From contig JAQMWT010000109.1 of assembly GCA_029834535.1 (NCBI GenBank), forward strand, positions 124,001 through 188,000: DNA of 64,000 nt. The letters are read 5' to 3'. The position numbers and the translations under genes were made by a program. This DNA is from Chrysophaeum taylorii (taxonomy: Eukaryota; Sar; Pelagophyceae; Pelagomonadales; Pelagomonadaceae). Positions 19,988 through 29,354 of this stretch are shown in pieces. Numbering within the stretch: position 1 is the stretch's first letter; each line of letters starts with the position of its first letter. Under the pieces are notes generated by a model. That model was not told the origin of the DNA. It did not search any database and was given only the letters and a program-made list of their open reading frames with translations.

Positions 19988-21043
19988 TAACTACTAATCG
20001 ACAGATGTTTGTCTGTTTGTTTGTTTGTTTGTCCCTCGATTTAGGGTAAGGATCAGGTAGGCGCGAGAGTAAGGATCAGGTAGGCGCGAGAGTAAGGATC
20101 AGGTAGGCGCGAGAGCCAGACAGTGATCCTCCAAGCCGTCTACGGCGACCTCGCAGACTATTTCCACGACCCGCGGCGGCTCTTTCAGCGCGCCATTCTC
20201 ACGCCCCGTCGAAACGATGTTGTCGATGCTGACAACGCGCGCATGACCGCGGCCTTTTTTTCCCGGAGACGAGGCGTCGGAGTTCTTTTCGGCCGACTAG
20301 GTTGGGTCGGAAGACGACGCCTCGCTCTTTACAGTAGAGTTTTCAACTCCCTGACAACCAACGGCATGCTGACTTTGATCGCGAGCTTAATGTCTTCGCA
20401 ACCTCGACCCGTCGCACGGCCACTGCAACGGTACCAGATACATGATCGATCGTGTCGTTGTCACCGAGGCTCCTCCAACCTGTATCGCTTAAGGCCCGCC
20501 TACGCCAAACGATCAACAAGAGCCAGGGCCAGACGCCCCGCGAGGTCGGCGTCCTCTTGCCCAAGCCCGTCTTCTGCCACGTCCAGCTCTACGTGGCTCT
20601 CTGTCGATCGGCAACCCCGAGGATATCCTCTTCTGGGTCGACGACTCCACCCTACCCCACACGTGCTGCGCAATACCGATAAGCCCCCTCCCGGCGTCTA
20701 CACGCGCACTATAGGTGAACTTGGGACCACGTGAACTTACTGGGGTTAGAGATTGGGACTAGGTGGATTGAGTGACCAGGTGAACTTACTGAGACCAAGT
20801 GTGAACATACTGGGGGTTATAGAGTAAACTCAAAGGTTAGCGGCGCGTGCGGATCAAAGCAGCTTAGATTGGCGGAGGCGAGAGCGACGAGCTCGAAGGA
20901 GTTGGTGTGAGCACGAGTGGGTTTACGCCGAACTTACTGCGGTCACAGATTTGGACTAAGGTGAACTAACTGAGACCAGACCTGAACTTCCTGGGGTTAG
21001 AGATTGGGACTAGGTGAACTTACTGGCCTGCACTTGTTAATCC
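19988..21043 (+). mobile_element. Helitron/Pif1-helicase-derived tandem unit 4
   Basis: Same layout, 1,056 bp. The AAGGATCAGGTAGGCGCGAG module is present three times rather than twice. The longest open piece of the array is here: 203 codons from 20123, covering the first helicase segment but then running out of the motif frame. So even this copy cannot encode a full C terminus. Confidence 0.75.
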
Positions 21044-22070
21044 TAACTACTAATCGACAGATGTTTGTTTGTTTGTTTGTCTGTTTGTTTGTCCCTCGAT
21101 TTAGGGTAAGGATCATGTAGGCGCGAGAGTAAGGATCAGGTAGGCGCGAGAGCCAGACAGTGATCCTCCAAGCCGTCTACGGCGACCTCGCAGACTATTT
21201 CCACGACCCGCGGCGGCTCTTTCAGCGCGCCATTCTCACGCCCCGTCGAAACGATGTTGTCGATGCTGACAACGCGCGCATGACCGCGGCCTTTTTTTCC
21301 CGGAGACGAGGCGTCGGAGTTCTTTTCGGCTGACTAGGCTGGGTCGGAAGACGACGCCTCGCTCTTTACAGTAGAGTTTTCAACTCCCTGACAACCAACG
21401 GCATGCTGACTTTGATCGCGAGCTTAATGTCTTCGCAACCTCGACCCGTCGCACGGCCACTGCAACGGTACCAGATACATGATCGATCGTGTCGTTGTCA
21501 CCGAGGCTCCTCCAACCTGTATCGCTTAAGGCCCGCCTACGCCAAACGATCAACAAGAGCCAGGGCCAGACGCCCCGCGAGGTCGGCGTCCTCTTTCCCA
21601 AGCCCGTCTTCTGCCACGTCCAGCTCTACGCGGCTCTCTGTCGATCGGCATCCCCGAGGATATACTCATCTGGGTCGACGACTCCACCCTACCCCACACG
21701 TGCCGCGCAGTACCGATAAGCCCTCTCACGGCGTCTACACGCGCACTGTAGGTGAACTTACTGGGACCAGGTGAACTTACTGGGGTTGGAGATTGGGACT
21801 AGGTGAGCTGAGTGACCAGGTGAAACTGGAACCAGGTGAACATACTGGGGTTTTTAGAGTAAAAGGTTTTAGAGTAAACTCAAAGGTTGGCGGCGCGTGC
21901 GGATCAAAGCAGCTTAGATTGGCGGTGGCGAGAGCGACGAGCTCAAAGGAGTTGGTGTGAGCTAGGTGAACTTACTGAACTTACTGACCAGGTGAACTTA
22001 TATGAAACTTACTGGGACCAGGTGAACTTACTGGGGTTAGAGATAGGTGAACTTACTGGCCTGCACTTGT
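21044..22070 (+). mobile_element. Helitron/Pif1-helicase-derived tandem unit 5
   Basis: Last unit, about 1,027 bp, ending CTGGCCTGCACTTG directly against TTAATTAATTAATTA. The stop codon of the GlcNAc-transferase gene lies inside that AT run (22078), so the array ends at or within that gene's 3' end. The left edge of unit 1 is also preceded by TTAATTAAT, which may be a target duplication or chance. Confidence 0.75.
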
Positions 22071-22077
22071 TAATTAA

Positions 22078-23862
22078 TTAATTATCGGGAGGGGTCCTCC
22101 TCTCGAGCTCCGATGATGGCGCGAATCGGAAGGCGTCGCGGTAAGCGGCGTAGTCGTTGTGGGAGCCTGGGGCGTCGACGGGGAATGGGGTGAGGCCGGT
22201 GGTTTCGAAAAGAGCGCAGCGGTGCGGCGACCACTCGGGGCCGTGGCGATGGGGAGAAATGCCGGCGTAGGTCCAGTAGTCCTGGACGCGGCGGCGGGTG
22301 CCGAGGCCGTACTTATCGAGATCCCGGGTGTCGACGAGGGAGGCGTTAACCCAAAAATCCAAGAGGTCGTGGAGACCGAGGGCGTAGTTGATCCGGAGCA
22401 TCGTCCAGAATTGGAGGCGGGAGCGCTTTTCCCAGTCGGTGGTCCAGAAGACGGGTCTGAGCGGGGACTTGTTGGGGATGTAGAGGTGGCTGACGACGTC
22501 GCGGTCGGGGTGATAAAAGTCGTAGCCGTGGGTCCAGGCCCGGACGGCGAGCGAGGTTTCCTCGCCGTCGAAGAGAAAGTAGCTGTGCGCGTCGTAAGGG
22601 ACGTCTCTTATTCTCTCGCCGCGAGCGAAATTAAATCCGGCGGCGAGGAAGGGAACGAGCGTCGGGCGCGGGGGTCTCCTCATGCGGTTGACGTCGTGCT
22701 TGAAGGACAGCGTCCGTCCCACCTGGACGCGGCGCGTACGGCAGATGGCCATCTGCGTTTCGGGAGTTGGATCGAACTTGGCGTCGCGTTGATCGTCTAT
22801 CGTCCGACACTCGCGACAGGGGCCGTTCGCGTCGACGTTGGCCCAGAGCTCCGAGTGATTGGTCGCAGCATACGAGGCCGGGTAGGTCGTGACGATTGCG
22901 CGCGGGTTTCCGATGCGCTTGAACATGTCGATAGCGACCGTGTCCCAGCCGCGCGCGAAGTTCGTGTGAGCGTCGAACGACATGACGTAGGTCTCGTTCC
23001 GGTAGAGCCGCTCGGAGAGGTGCCTCGCGATCGTCGGTCCGAGGGTCTCGGTCCACGGGACGCGGTACGCGCGGATCTGGCCGCGCCGCACGCGCCCGCA
23101 CGCCGCATGCGACGGACACCGCACGAGGTCCGCGAGTCCGCCGACGCAGTCGACGTCGGCGGCGGCATTTTGCTGAAAGATTCCGAACGATACGCGCTCC
23201 GGGACGGCGGCGCGCTCGAAGGCCCGCGACACCGTCTTGGCACACTCGGGATCGCGATAGCTCGCGATCGATACGAAGACGCTTTCGCCCGGCCAGTGCT
23301 CCTCGCGACCGACCACCCGCGCGGCCTCGCGCCGGTTCCGGGCCGTCGCGGGCCGTTCGCGTTCGCCCGCGGCGGTGTCGTCGATCGAGGCGTACTCGGG
23401 CCTCTCGGGGGCGAGACCAGCGCCGGACCCGAGGTTCTGCGGGAGACGAGGCCGCGCCGGAGGTTTCCCGACGACCGGTCGCGCCGGCGGCTCCCACACG
23501 TCTTTGATTCCCGGGTGCTGCTTCTTAAGAGGTGGTGGGCCCTTTATCGCGGGCGGTGGTGGTGGTGATGCCGCGACCGGCGGCTTCTGCCTCTTTTGAA
23601 TCACCGCAGCTGCTGCTGGTGGTGGTGGTGGTGGTGGTGGTGCCACGACCGGCGGCTTCTGCTTCTTTTGAATCACCGCAGCTGGTGGCGGCGGTGGGGC
23701 CGCTCGAAAAGCTTCTCCGGTGGTGCCGCCGCGCAACGAGCCTGGCGGGTGCCAAAGGCCCTGCAACACGATGGTCGCACCGCCCTGCAGCACGATGACC
23801 GTCGCGACGACGCAGAGCGCCGACACTGTGGTCTCGGTAGACTTTGTCATCGCAGCATCCAA
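22078..23862 (-). CDS. Type II membrane GlcNAc-transferase (PF11397 family)
   Basis: A 594-residue predicted Golgi or cytosolic glycosyltransferase of the family that includes Dictyostelium Skp1 GlcNAc-transferase. One N-terminal membrane segment (ALCVVATVIVLQGGATIVLQG) is followed by a proline-rich stem with a duplicated block (IQKKQKPPV... and IQKRQKPPV...). The catalytic region has ESVFVSIASYRDPECAKTV, a central SFDAHTNFARGWD (DxH-type metal site), TTYPASYA, and later AAGFNFARGE, FDGEETSLAVRAWTHGYD and FWTTDWEKRSRLQ, all typical of PF11397. Acceptor unknown. Its 3' end touches the helicase array. Confidence 0.85.
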   Translation of the reverse strand: MDAAMTKSTETTVSALCVVATVIVLQGGATIVLQGLWHPPGSLRGGTTGEAFRAAPPPPPAAVIQKKQKPPVVAPPPPPPPPAAAAVIQKRQKPPVAASPPPPPAIKGPPPLKKQHPGIKDVWEPPARPVVGKPPARPRLPQNLGSGAGLAPERPEYASIDDTAAGERERPATARNRREAARVVGREEHWPGESVFVSIASYRDPECAKTVSRAFERAAVPERVSFGIFQQNAAADVDCVGGLADLVRCPSHAACGRVRRGQIRAYRVPWTETLGPTIARHLSERLYRNETYVMSFDAHTNFARGWDTVAIDMFKRIGNPRAIVTTYPASYAATNHSELWANVDANGPCRECRTIDDQRDAKFDPTPETQMAICRTRRVQVGRTLSFKHDVNRMRRPPRPTLVPFLAAGFNFARGERIRDVPYDAHSYFLFDGEETSLAVRAWTHGYDFYHPDRDVVSHLYIPNKSPLRPVFWTTDWEKRSRLQFWTMLRINYALGLHDLLDFWVNASLVDTRDLDKYGLGTRRRVQDYWTYAGISPHRHGPEWSPHRCALFETTGLTPFPVDAPGSHNDYAAYRDAFRFAPSSELERRTPPDN

Positions 23863-23900
23863 AATAACAAAAAATAGGTCCGTTGCTTGAACACCCCCCC

Positions 23901-23930
23901 TCTTATTATCAGTCGTCGACCTTAAAAAAC
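23901..23930. repeat. 3'-flank motif CTTATTATCAGTCGTCGACCTTAAA
   Basis: A short motif about 30 nt beyond the stop of the 23956 gene, related to the ones at 5406-5428, 24812-24838 and (inverted) 42055-42085. It could be a 3'-end signal or the end of a dispersed repeat. Confidence 0.4.
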
Positions 23931-23955
23931 CCCTCTTAGGGCTTATTATTATCAG

Positions 23956-24696
23956 TCAGAAGGGCGCCTTGATCCCCGCGCGCTGGCAGATAAGGTGCAT
24001 CGAGGCCGAGGTCGAGTGGAGGACGACGGGGTCGTTCATATGAGCGACGAGAGCCGCCTGGAGCTGGACCCAGCCGTCATCGCCCTCGAAGCCGAACTCG
24101 GGCGCGAGGGCGCGCTGGATCTCGAAGACAGTCTTTTGGATTTTTTGCAGGGCCATGACCTGGCCTTCGGGGGTCTTGGAAAGGTCGGCGAATTCAGCGA
24201 CCTGGTCGGGCGTAAGCGCGTCGAGGCGCGAGACGTCGGCTGAGACCCTGGCCGCGAAGGCCCGGGCCTCGTCGACCGAAAGCTCGCGCGGCGCGAGCGC
24301 GAAGCCACGCAGCAAGATCTCGGCCCAGGCCTCGATCTCGAGGGCCTTGAGCTGAGCGAGGGTGTCGGGCGAGGCGTTGCGGGCCGTCTCGGCGAGATGG
24401 GTCCGGAAGGCCATGACGCCCTCGTTCGTACCCTCGTACCCAAAGGCGTGCGCGCAGTGGGCCTGGGCCGCGACTAAGACCTGGAGCGCCCCGGTCCATT
24501 TCTCGTGGACGTCGAGGCTATCGTTCGTGCCGATGTTCTCGAGGCGCGTTCCCGACGCCCCGTGCCGCAGAAAGTCGACGACGATCCGCGACGACGCGAC
24601 GGCCTGCGCCGCGCTCAGGCTATTCGGCCGAGGGATATCCGGATACGCCCGCTGACTCGACAGCACTCGCCGACATCGCCGCAGCACGTGCCGCAT
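23956..24696 (-). CDS. Conserved-looking hypothetical, probably mitochondrial
   Basis: A 246-residue, mostly helical protein. The N terminus MRHVLRRCRRVLSSQRAYP looks like a mitochondrial presequence (Arg, Ser, no acid), followed by IVVDFLRHGASGTRLENIG and an alpha-rich body (ETARNASPDTLAQLKALEIEA and others) with no motif I can place. It lies in a run of minus-strand genes with gaps of about 100-170 bp. Confidence 0.6.
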   Translation of the reverse strand: MRHVLRRCRRVLSSQRAYPDIPRPNSLSAAQAVASSRIVVDFLRHGASGTRLENIGTNDSLDVHEKWTGALQVLVAAQAHCAHAFGYEGTNEGVMAFRTHLAETARNASPDTLAQLKALEIEAWAEILLRGFALAPRELSVDEARAFAARVSADVSRLDALTPDQVAEFADLSKTPEGQVMALQKIQKTVFEIQRALAPEFGFEGDDGWVQLQAALVAHMNDPVVLHSTSASMHLICQRAGIKAPF

Positions 24697-24786
24697 AATT
24701 CTTTGGACTGCACTTGTATACTACTTATAATAAACCCCTCTACACCCGACCTTGAGTATCCCTCATACCCAACAAACCCACCCACA

Positions 24787-24838
24787 TCCTTCATGCTCCC
24801 CACACACACCCCCCTCTTAGTAGTCGACATTTAAAGAC
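24787..24838. repeat. Dispersed composite repeat, copy 2
   Basis: CATCCTTCATG, a CA-rich spacer, then CTCTTAGTAGTCGACATTTAAAG. It matches the right part of the 5330-5428 copy in order and orientation. It begins 24 bp past the stop of the plastid protein at 24862, on the 3' side. Confidence 0.5.
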
Positions 24839-24861
24839 CTTGAGTAAAAACCTCGTCGTCG

Positions 24862-25335
24862 TCAGTCGACGCTTAGGGGGGGGGGGATGAAGGACGGCGG
24901 CGGTGGGGCGTTGGAGGGGATGAGGTAGAACGTCTCCTCCTCCGGCGGGGCCGTGCCGGCGGGCGTTGTATTCTTCAAGGGGCTGTTGAAGCCGGCGAGG
25001 TAGAGGCCGAGGCCAACGGCCGCGAGCGCGGCGGCGATGGCGACAAAACTCCCGGCGACGGAGGAAGCGCCGAGGGCTGCCGTCTCCAAGAGGTCGGGTT
25101 TCTCGTCGTCCTGGGCTTGTTGCGAGATCTTTTCTACGCGCGCGCGGAAGGCGTCGACGCTAAAATCGTCGTCGTCGTCGTCGAGCGCTCGTCTGACCAC
25201 GAGGAGCCTGGCGCTCCAGCTCCTCGAAGAAAAAGAAGAAAGCACCGGGGAGTGGGATCGAGGCGCCAACAGGAAGGCCTCCGCGAGGCGAGCGAGCAGC
25301 GCGAAAAGGAGTCGTCCTTGTCGTGGTTGAAGCAT
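24862..25335 (-). CDS. Plastid-targeted single-span membrane protein, unknown
   Basis: 157 residues. The N terminus has a hydrophobic signal (LLFALLARLAEAFLLAP) ending in AEAF, similar to the ASAFAP cleavage motif of heterokont bipartite plastid signals, and then a Ser/Arg-rich transit region. The mature part is acidic (DDDDDDFSVDAFRARVEKIS) with one membrane helix (ASSVAGSFVAIAAALAAVGLGLYLAG) and a proline-rich tail. Function not recognised. Divergent, 102 bp from the gene at 25438. Confidence 0.65.
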   Translation of the reverse strand: MLQPRQGRLLFALLARLAEAFLLAPRSHSPVLSSFSSRSWSARLLVVRRALDDDDDDFSVDAFRARVEKISQQAQDDEKPDLLETAALGASSVAGSFVAIAAALAAVGLGLYLAGFNSPLKNTTPAGTAPPEEETFYLIPSNAPPPPSFIPPPLSVD

Positions 25336-25437
25336 GTAGGAGTGAAAGGGTTTAGGATTAGACTCAAAGTTCAGGGCACAAGGGGGTTAGTAGTCGTGTC
25401 GCGCGAGAAGCACCACCACCAGATAGAATAGAATCAG

Positions 25438-26880
25438 ATGCTGCGCGGGCTTTTTCGGTCTCGAATCGCAGGAGTCGCAGTCCGGCGCGGGGTGAGGAGT
25501 TGGCCCCCTCCTCCACCAAAGTCGACAGGGGAGATCCCGTGGGCGTTCGTATGCGTCGCCGGGTACGCGGTGGGCGGGCTGGTGTCGTCGACGTACTGGC
25601 TCCTGACCCTCGACAGGAGCGTTGCCGAGTCGTGCTACAAGTGCTCGACCGACGCCTGGGGGCGCGACCGGCAGCTGGAGGGACTCGACGAGCTCGCGGG
25701 GTGGATCGAGTGGTCCTCGCGGAACGCGGGGGTGGACGTGTGCCCGAAACTGGTGCGGAAGTTTGACGCGGACAAGTGCATCGGCGTCGGGCTGGAGAGC
25801 GAACACGCCGAGGTTCGGGGAGTCGCGTTCGAGGCCCTCGCCGCGCTGACGCGGAACGATGCGCTGGCGCGGCGCGTCGCGGGGACGCCGGCGCGCGAGG
25901 CCCTCGTCCGCGAGCTCGAGAGACTGAGCTCGTCGCAGTCTCGGGATAAGCGTTCGGCGAACGAATGGTCCGATCTGTACGCGGGACGGCTCAACGTGCT
26001 GCTGGGGCTCGGGAACCTGACGAGAGATCCGACATTCTGGGCCGACGAGGAGCTTTTGGAGTCGATGGTTTCTTCGATTTTCGCGCTTCTCGAGGAACTC
26101 CGAGACGCGGCGGCGGAGGCGGCGAACGCGGCCTCGCAGCAGTATCGCGGCGGACGACCGCCCCAGTCCTCGCGCCTCGGGACGTGGATGGCCGAGCTCC
26201 AGGAGAGCGTGCTCCGCGACATGATTTCCGAGCTCCTGGCGGCCTCGCTCGCGGTGGCCCAGAACCTAACCCAAATGCCCGCGGCCGCGCGCCTCGTCGC
26301 CGAAGACGATCGCGCTCTCGACGTGCTCGCCGACCTGGCCTGGTCCGAGGACCCCGACTGCGCGCTCCACGCCAACTTCGCGCTCCACAACACCTTGTCG
26401 CGCCTCGATCACACCGATCCCAGGACGATCGCGCGCTTGTCGGCCCTCGACGCCCCCGATCCAGAGATTGGCCAGCCCTCGGGCCTCGATCCTCGCGCCG
26501 CGCTCGCCTTGAACCGCGGCCTCGACGCCTTCGCGCCCCTTCCCGTCGCGATCGCCATGCTCTGGGGAGCCGCGAGGCGCATCTTCAGGTTCCACGCTAC
26601 GGGGGAGACCTTCTCGCGCCACGGCCCAAGTGTATTGCCCCGAGCCGCGGTCGGCGCCGCGGTCGCGACCGCCTTGACGACCAGCCTCCTCGCCGCGCTC
26701 TACGGTCCCCGCGGGGCGAGGTACGAGTTTAGACGCGGCCTCAACTGGTCGGACGATGACGCCTCGCAAATCACCCTCGCGACCCTCGTCACCGCGGCCG
26801 ACCTCACCTTCATCTTCTTCGCCCTCCGCGCGGCCCCCTTTTGCGTCACGCCCTTCGTCCTCGTCACCACCTTCTTTTAA
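25438..26880 (+). CDS. Multi-pass membrane protein with helical-repeat body, unknown
   Basis: 480 residues. One N-terminal membrane segment (AFVCVAGYAVGGLVSSTYWLL), an ARM-like alpha-helical middle (EHAEVRGVAFEALAALTRND, RLNVLLGLGNLTRD, LAASLAVAQNLTQMPAAARL), then two to three C-terminal membrane segments (AAVGAAVATALTTSLLAALY and ATLVTAADLTFIFFALRAAP). I do not recognise a named family. It ends at 26880, 17 bp from the convergent gene's stop. Confidence 0.65.
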   Translation: MLRGLFRSRIAGVAVRRGVRSWPPPPPKSTGEIPWAFVCVAGYAVGGLVSSTYWLLTLDRSVAESCYKCSTDAWGRDRQLEGLDELAGWIEWSSRNAGVDVCPKLVRKFDADKCIGVGLESEHAEVRGVAFEALAALTRNDALARRVAGTPAREALVRELERLSSSQSRDKRSANEWSDLYAGRLNVLLGLGNLTRDPTFWADEELLESMVSSIFALLEELRDAAAEAANAASQQYRGGRPPQSSRLGTWMAELQESVLRDMISELLAASLAVAQNLTQMPAAARLVAEDDRALDVLADLAWSEDPDCALHANFALHNTLSRLDHTDPRTIARLSALDAPDPEIGQPSGLDPRAALALNRGLDAFAPLPVAIAMLWGAARRIFRFHATGETFSRHGPSVLPRAAVGAAVATALTTSLLAALYGPRGARYEFRRGLNWSDDDASQITLATLVTAADLTFIFFALRAAPFCVTPFVLVTTFF

Positions 26881-26897
26881 GCGACCGAGTCCCCTTA

Positions 26898-28146
26898 TTA
26901 GGAATCGACCTCGCTGACCTGCGGTTTGTTGTTGTTGTTGTTGCTGTTGTTGTTCGAGGGAGGAAAGGCGGCCGGGTGCTTTTTCCGCAGGCGGTCGACT
27001 TCGGTTTTGAGATTGGCGATGGTGGCGCGGTCGTCGCGCGCTTGGTCCGCGAGAAGTTCCTTTTCCTGGGCGACCTTGGAAAGGTCGCGGGAGAGGGCCT
27101 CAGCACGGTCGGCGGCGTGACGGGAACGGTCGAGTTCGGCCTGGAGCTCGCGGGTGAGGTCGACCCAGTGGGCGATTTCCTTGGAATACTCTTGCGTGAG
27201 GTCCTTTTCGGCCGCGAGGCTGGCTTGTGCGGCCTTGAGGCGGTCGGAAAGCTCCCAGACGAGCTCGTCCTTGAGGTCGAGGGCTTCTGCCCAGCCTCGG
27301 GCGGCAGCGAGAGCCTCGAGGCGCTCGGCGAGCTCGCGCGGAAGGAGGGCGTCGGGATCGACGTCGGGAACGTGGGGCGTCGGCCTCGCCGACGCTACGT
27401 CCACCTCGTGGCAGAGCTCCGAATACCGATGGATGAAGCCGAGCATCGAGGCGGCGCCGTCGCCGGCGTTGGTCGCCTCGAGCGACAGCCGGTCGATCTG
27501 CTCGATGTCCACGCGGATCTGGTCGGCCGACCGCCGGAGCTCGCCCGAGCGCGCCGCGCGAACGTCGCGCAATCTCGATAACACGTCGTCCGCGTCTCGT
27601 CGCGTCGCGTCGTCGATGTCGGCGTGGATGCGGTCGAAGTCGTCGAGGCGGTCCGATATCCAGCGCGCCGCAGAGACGAGTCGTTCGCGCCGCGGGAGGA
27701 GCTTGGCCATCAGCAGTTGCCGCAGCTTTTCTCGCCGCGTTCCGAACGCCTCGACGAGCGACGAGACGCTGTGGCCCTCGGCTCGCGCGCGACGCGCGCC
27801 CTCCTCCGTCAGCGGCGCGCCGCAGCTCTCGCTGAAAAACGCGTACCGGTCCGCCGTCCCAAACGACGCGGCCGGCGGCGGCGGCGGCTCCCACGCGGGC
27901 GCGCGACGCGCCGGAAATATCGCCTCCGTCGGCGCCGTCCATCGATGAGGCTCAACGGCGGGGTATGGCGGCTGCGCGTCGGGCGGGGAATGGACCTCGT
28001 ACGCTCCCTCGGGCCGCCGCCGGTGCGTGCGCTCGGCCGCCTCCTCCGCCGCGGCCTTGTTGGTCGAAGCCACCTCCTTCGCCTCGGCCGACTTGCGGCC
28101 CTCCTCGAACATCTTGACGACCATCGACGCCGGCACGACATCCTCG

Positions 28147-28188
<42 letters not shown>

Positions 28189-28409
28189 GGAGGGGGGGGG
28201 GACTCGCGCTGCTGGCCCACATCGCGCTGGTGACTCGAATCGAAGTGCTGCCACTGCGCCTGCGCCGTCGCCAGCAGGTCCTTCTGGGCCTCGGCGATCT
28301 TCATTGTCGCCTGTGCCGCCTCCGATATCTTCTGCAGCTCGTCGGCCACGCGCGGGTCCATGCCGCTCGCCTTCTTCTTGCTCGTCTTCTTCTCCTTCTT
28401 GGGAGCCAT
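26898..28409 (-). CDS. Coiled-coil protein with polyQ tract, unknown
   Basis: 503 residues from the ATG at 28409 (MAPKKEKKTSKKKAS). After a Lys-rich start comes a polyglutamine run of 13 encoded by a pure CAG tract (about 28148-28186, CTG on the plus strand), an Ala/Pro-rich linker, and a long heptad coiled coil (ARGWAEALDLKDELVWELSD, SLAAEKDLTQEYSKEIAHWV, EALSRDLSKVAQEKELLADQ) to a polyN tail. No enzymatic motif. It could be cytoskeletal or basal-body related, but that is a guess. The frame upstream of 28409 runs opposite the neighbour gene and is ignored. Confidence 0.7.
28148..28186. repeat. (CAG/CTG)n microsatellite
   Basis: An uninterrupted triplet run encoding polyQ in the coiled-coil gene; likely length-variable between strains. 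A G-run (GGGGAGGGGGGGGG) follows directly at 28187-28200. Confidence 0.85.
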
Positions 28410-28448
28410 CTCCCTCAACCGGCGAACTGACAACGAATAGGGACCACG

Positions 28449-28456
28449 TGACGTCA
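28449..28456. promoter_or_regulatory. TGACGTCA palindrome in a divergent promoter
   Basis: A second full CRE/bZIP palindrome, in the 81-bp gap between the coiled-coil gene (start 28409, minus) and the basic coiled-coil gene (start 28491, plus). It overlaps CACGTG, an E-box, at 28446-28451. Confidence 0.5.
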
Positions 28457-28490
28457 CATCAATACGAGGGTAAGTAAGCCTTCGTTCACG

Positions 28491-29327
28491 ATGAAGAGAC
28501 TCGCCGCGCCATGTCGTCGGCTGCTCAGCAGCAGCAGCAGCAGCGAGTCGCAGAAGTTCACCGTTTCGCGGGCCGAGGTGAAGAGCTACAAGGCCAAGCT
28601 GCGCGAGCTTCGGCGGCAGTGGCGCGCCGAAGAGGCGGAACGGCGCGCGTCGACGAGCCTCGAGAAGTCTGCCGAGCGCGAGCGCGTCAAGATCGCCAAG
28701 GCGGCGCGCAAGGCGGCCAAGCGCGAGCGTGCGCTTGCCAACCTCGAAAAGCAGAAGGAGGTCCAGGCGGAGGCGAAGCTGGCGACCGAGGCGAGGGTCA
28801 AGGCGGCCGTCGGCTTCGTCCAGAACGACCGCCGAAAGCGCGTCGATCGCCAGCGACGCCTCGTCGCTGCCCTCGAGGCCGAGAGCGCGACCTGGCTCAC
28901 GACCGACGACCTCGTCGACGAAAAAATAACGGACGTCCTCTGGGAAGCCCCCGCCAGCACGGGCCTCGTCACCGACCACAGCCATTACTTCTGGCGCTAC
29001 ATCGCAGAGTGCGTTCCACCAACATCTCTTTGGTTTCCACGATTATCATCGCTATTGCCGCCGCGCAGGGTCGAACGGTTCGATTTCAACCCGCCCGACC
29101 TCTCCGTCCTGACTCCGACCGCCGCCTCGAGGGAACGCCAGCGCGTCGCGACCCTGACCGAGCGTTTGATCCGGACCCACAGCGTCGACCTCAACGAGTA
29201 CCACAAGGTCCTCGACGACGCGAGCGAGATCGCCGAGGCGATCAAAGACCTCAAGCCTCAACACCAGGAGCCCCGTACTACTTCTTCTTCAAGTGTTGCT
29301 GCCCAGGAACCGACGACGACGTCATAA
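28491..29327 (+). CDS. Mitochondrial-type basic coiled-coil protein (mS26-like architecture)
   Basis: 278 residues as read. The start MKRLAAPCRRLLSSSSSSES looks like a mitochondrial presequence. A long Lys/Arg/Ala/Glu helix follows (KAKLRELRRQWRAEEAERR ... ERVKIAKAARKAAKRERALA), then LVTDHSHYFWRYIAE. The layout recalls mitoribosomal protein mS26, with low confidence. A stretch at 29009-29068 (GTGCGT...CGCGCAG, 60 nt, no in-frame stop) is probably an intron: splicing gives YIAE-VERFDFNPPD and removes an unlikely hydrophobic insert. It starts 81 bp from its divergent neighbour and ends 27 bp before the MFS gene. Confidence 0.55.
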   Translation: MKRLAAPCRRLLSSSSSSESQKFTVSRAEVKSYKAKLRELRRQWRAEEAERRASTSLEKSAERERVKIAKAARKAAKRERALANLEKQKEVQAEAKLATEARVKAAVGFVQNDRRKRVDRQRRLVAALEAESATWLTTDDLVDEKITDVLWEAPASTGLVTDHSHYFWRYIAECVPPTSLWFPRLSSLLPPRRVERFDFNPPDLSVLTPTAASRERQRVATLTERLIRTHSVDLNEYHKVLDDASEIAEAIKDLKPQHQEPRTTSSSSVAAQEPTTTS

Positions 29328-29354
29328 TACCGAGTTTAAGGTTTTTTCGGGACG

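Noticed and set aside
16859-22070. rDNA or gene-family tandem array
   Set aside because: No rRNA-like sequence; the units hold only broken helicase pieces and minisatellite.
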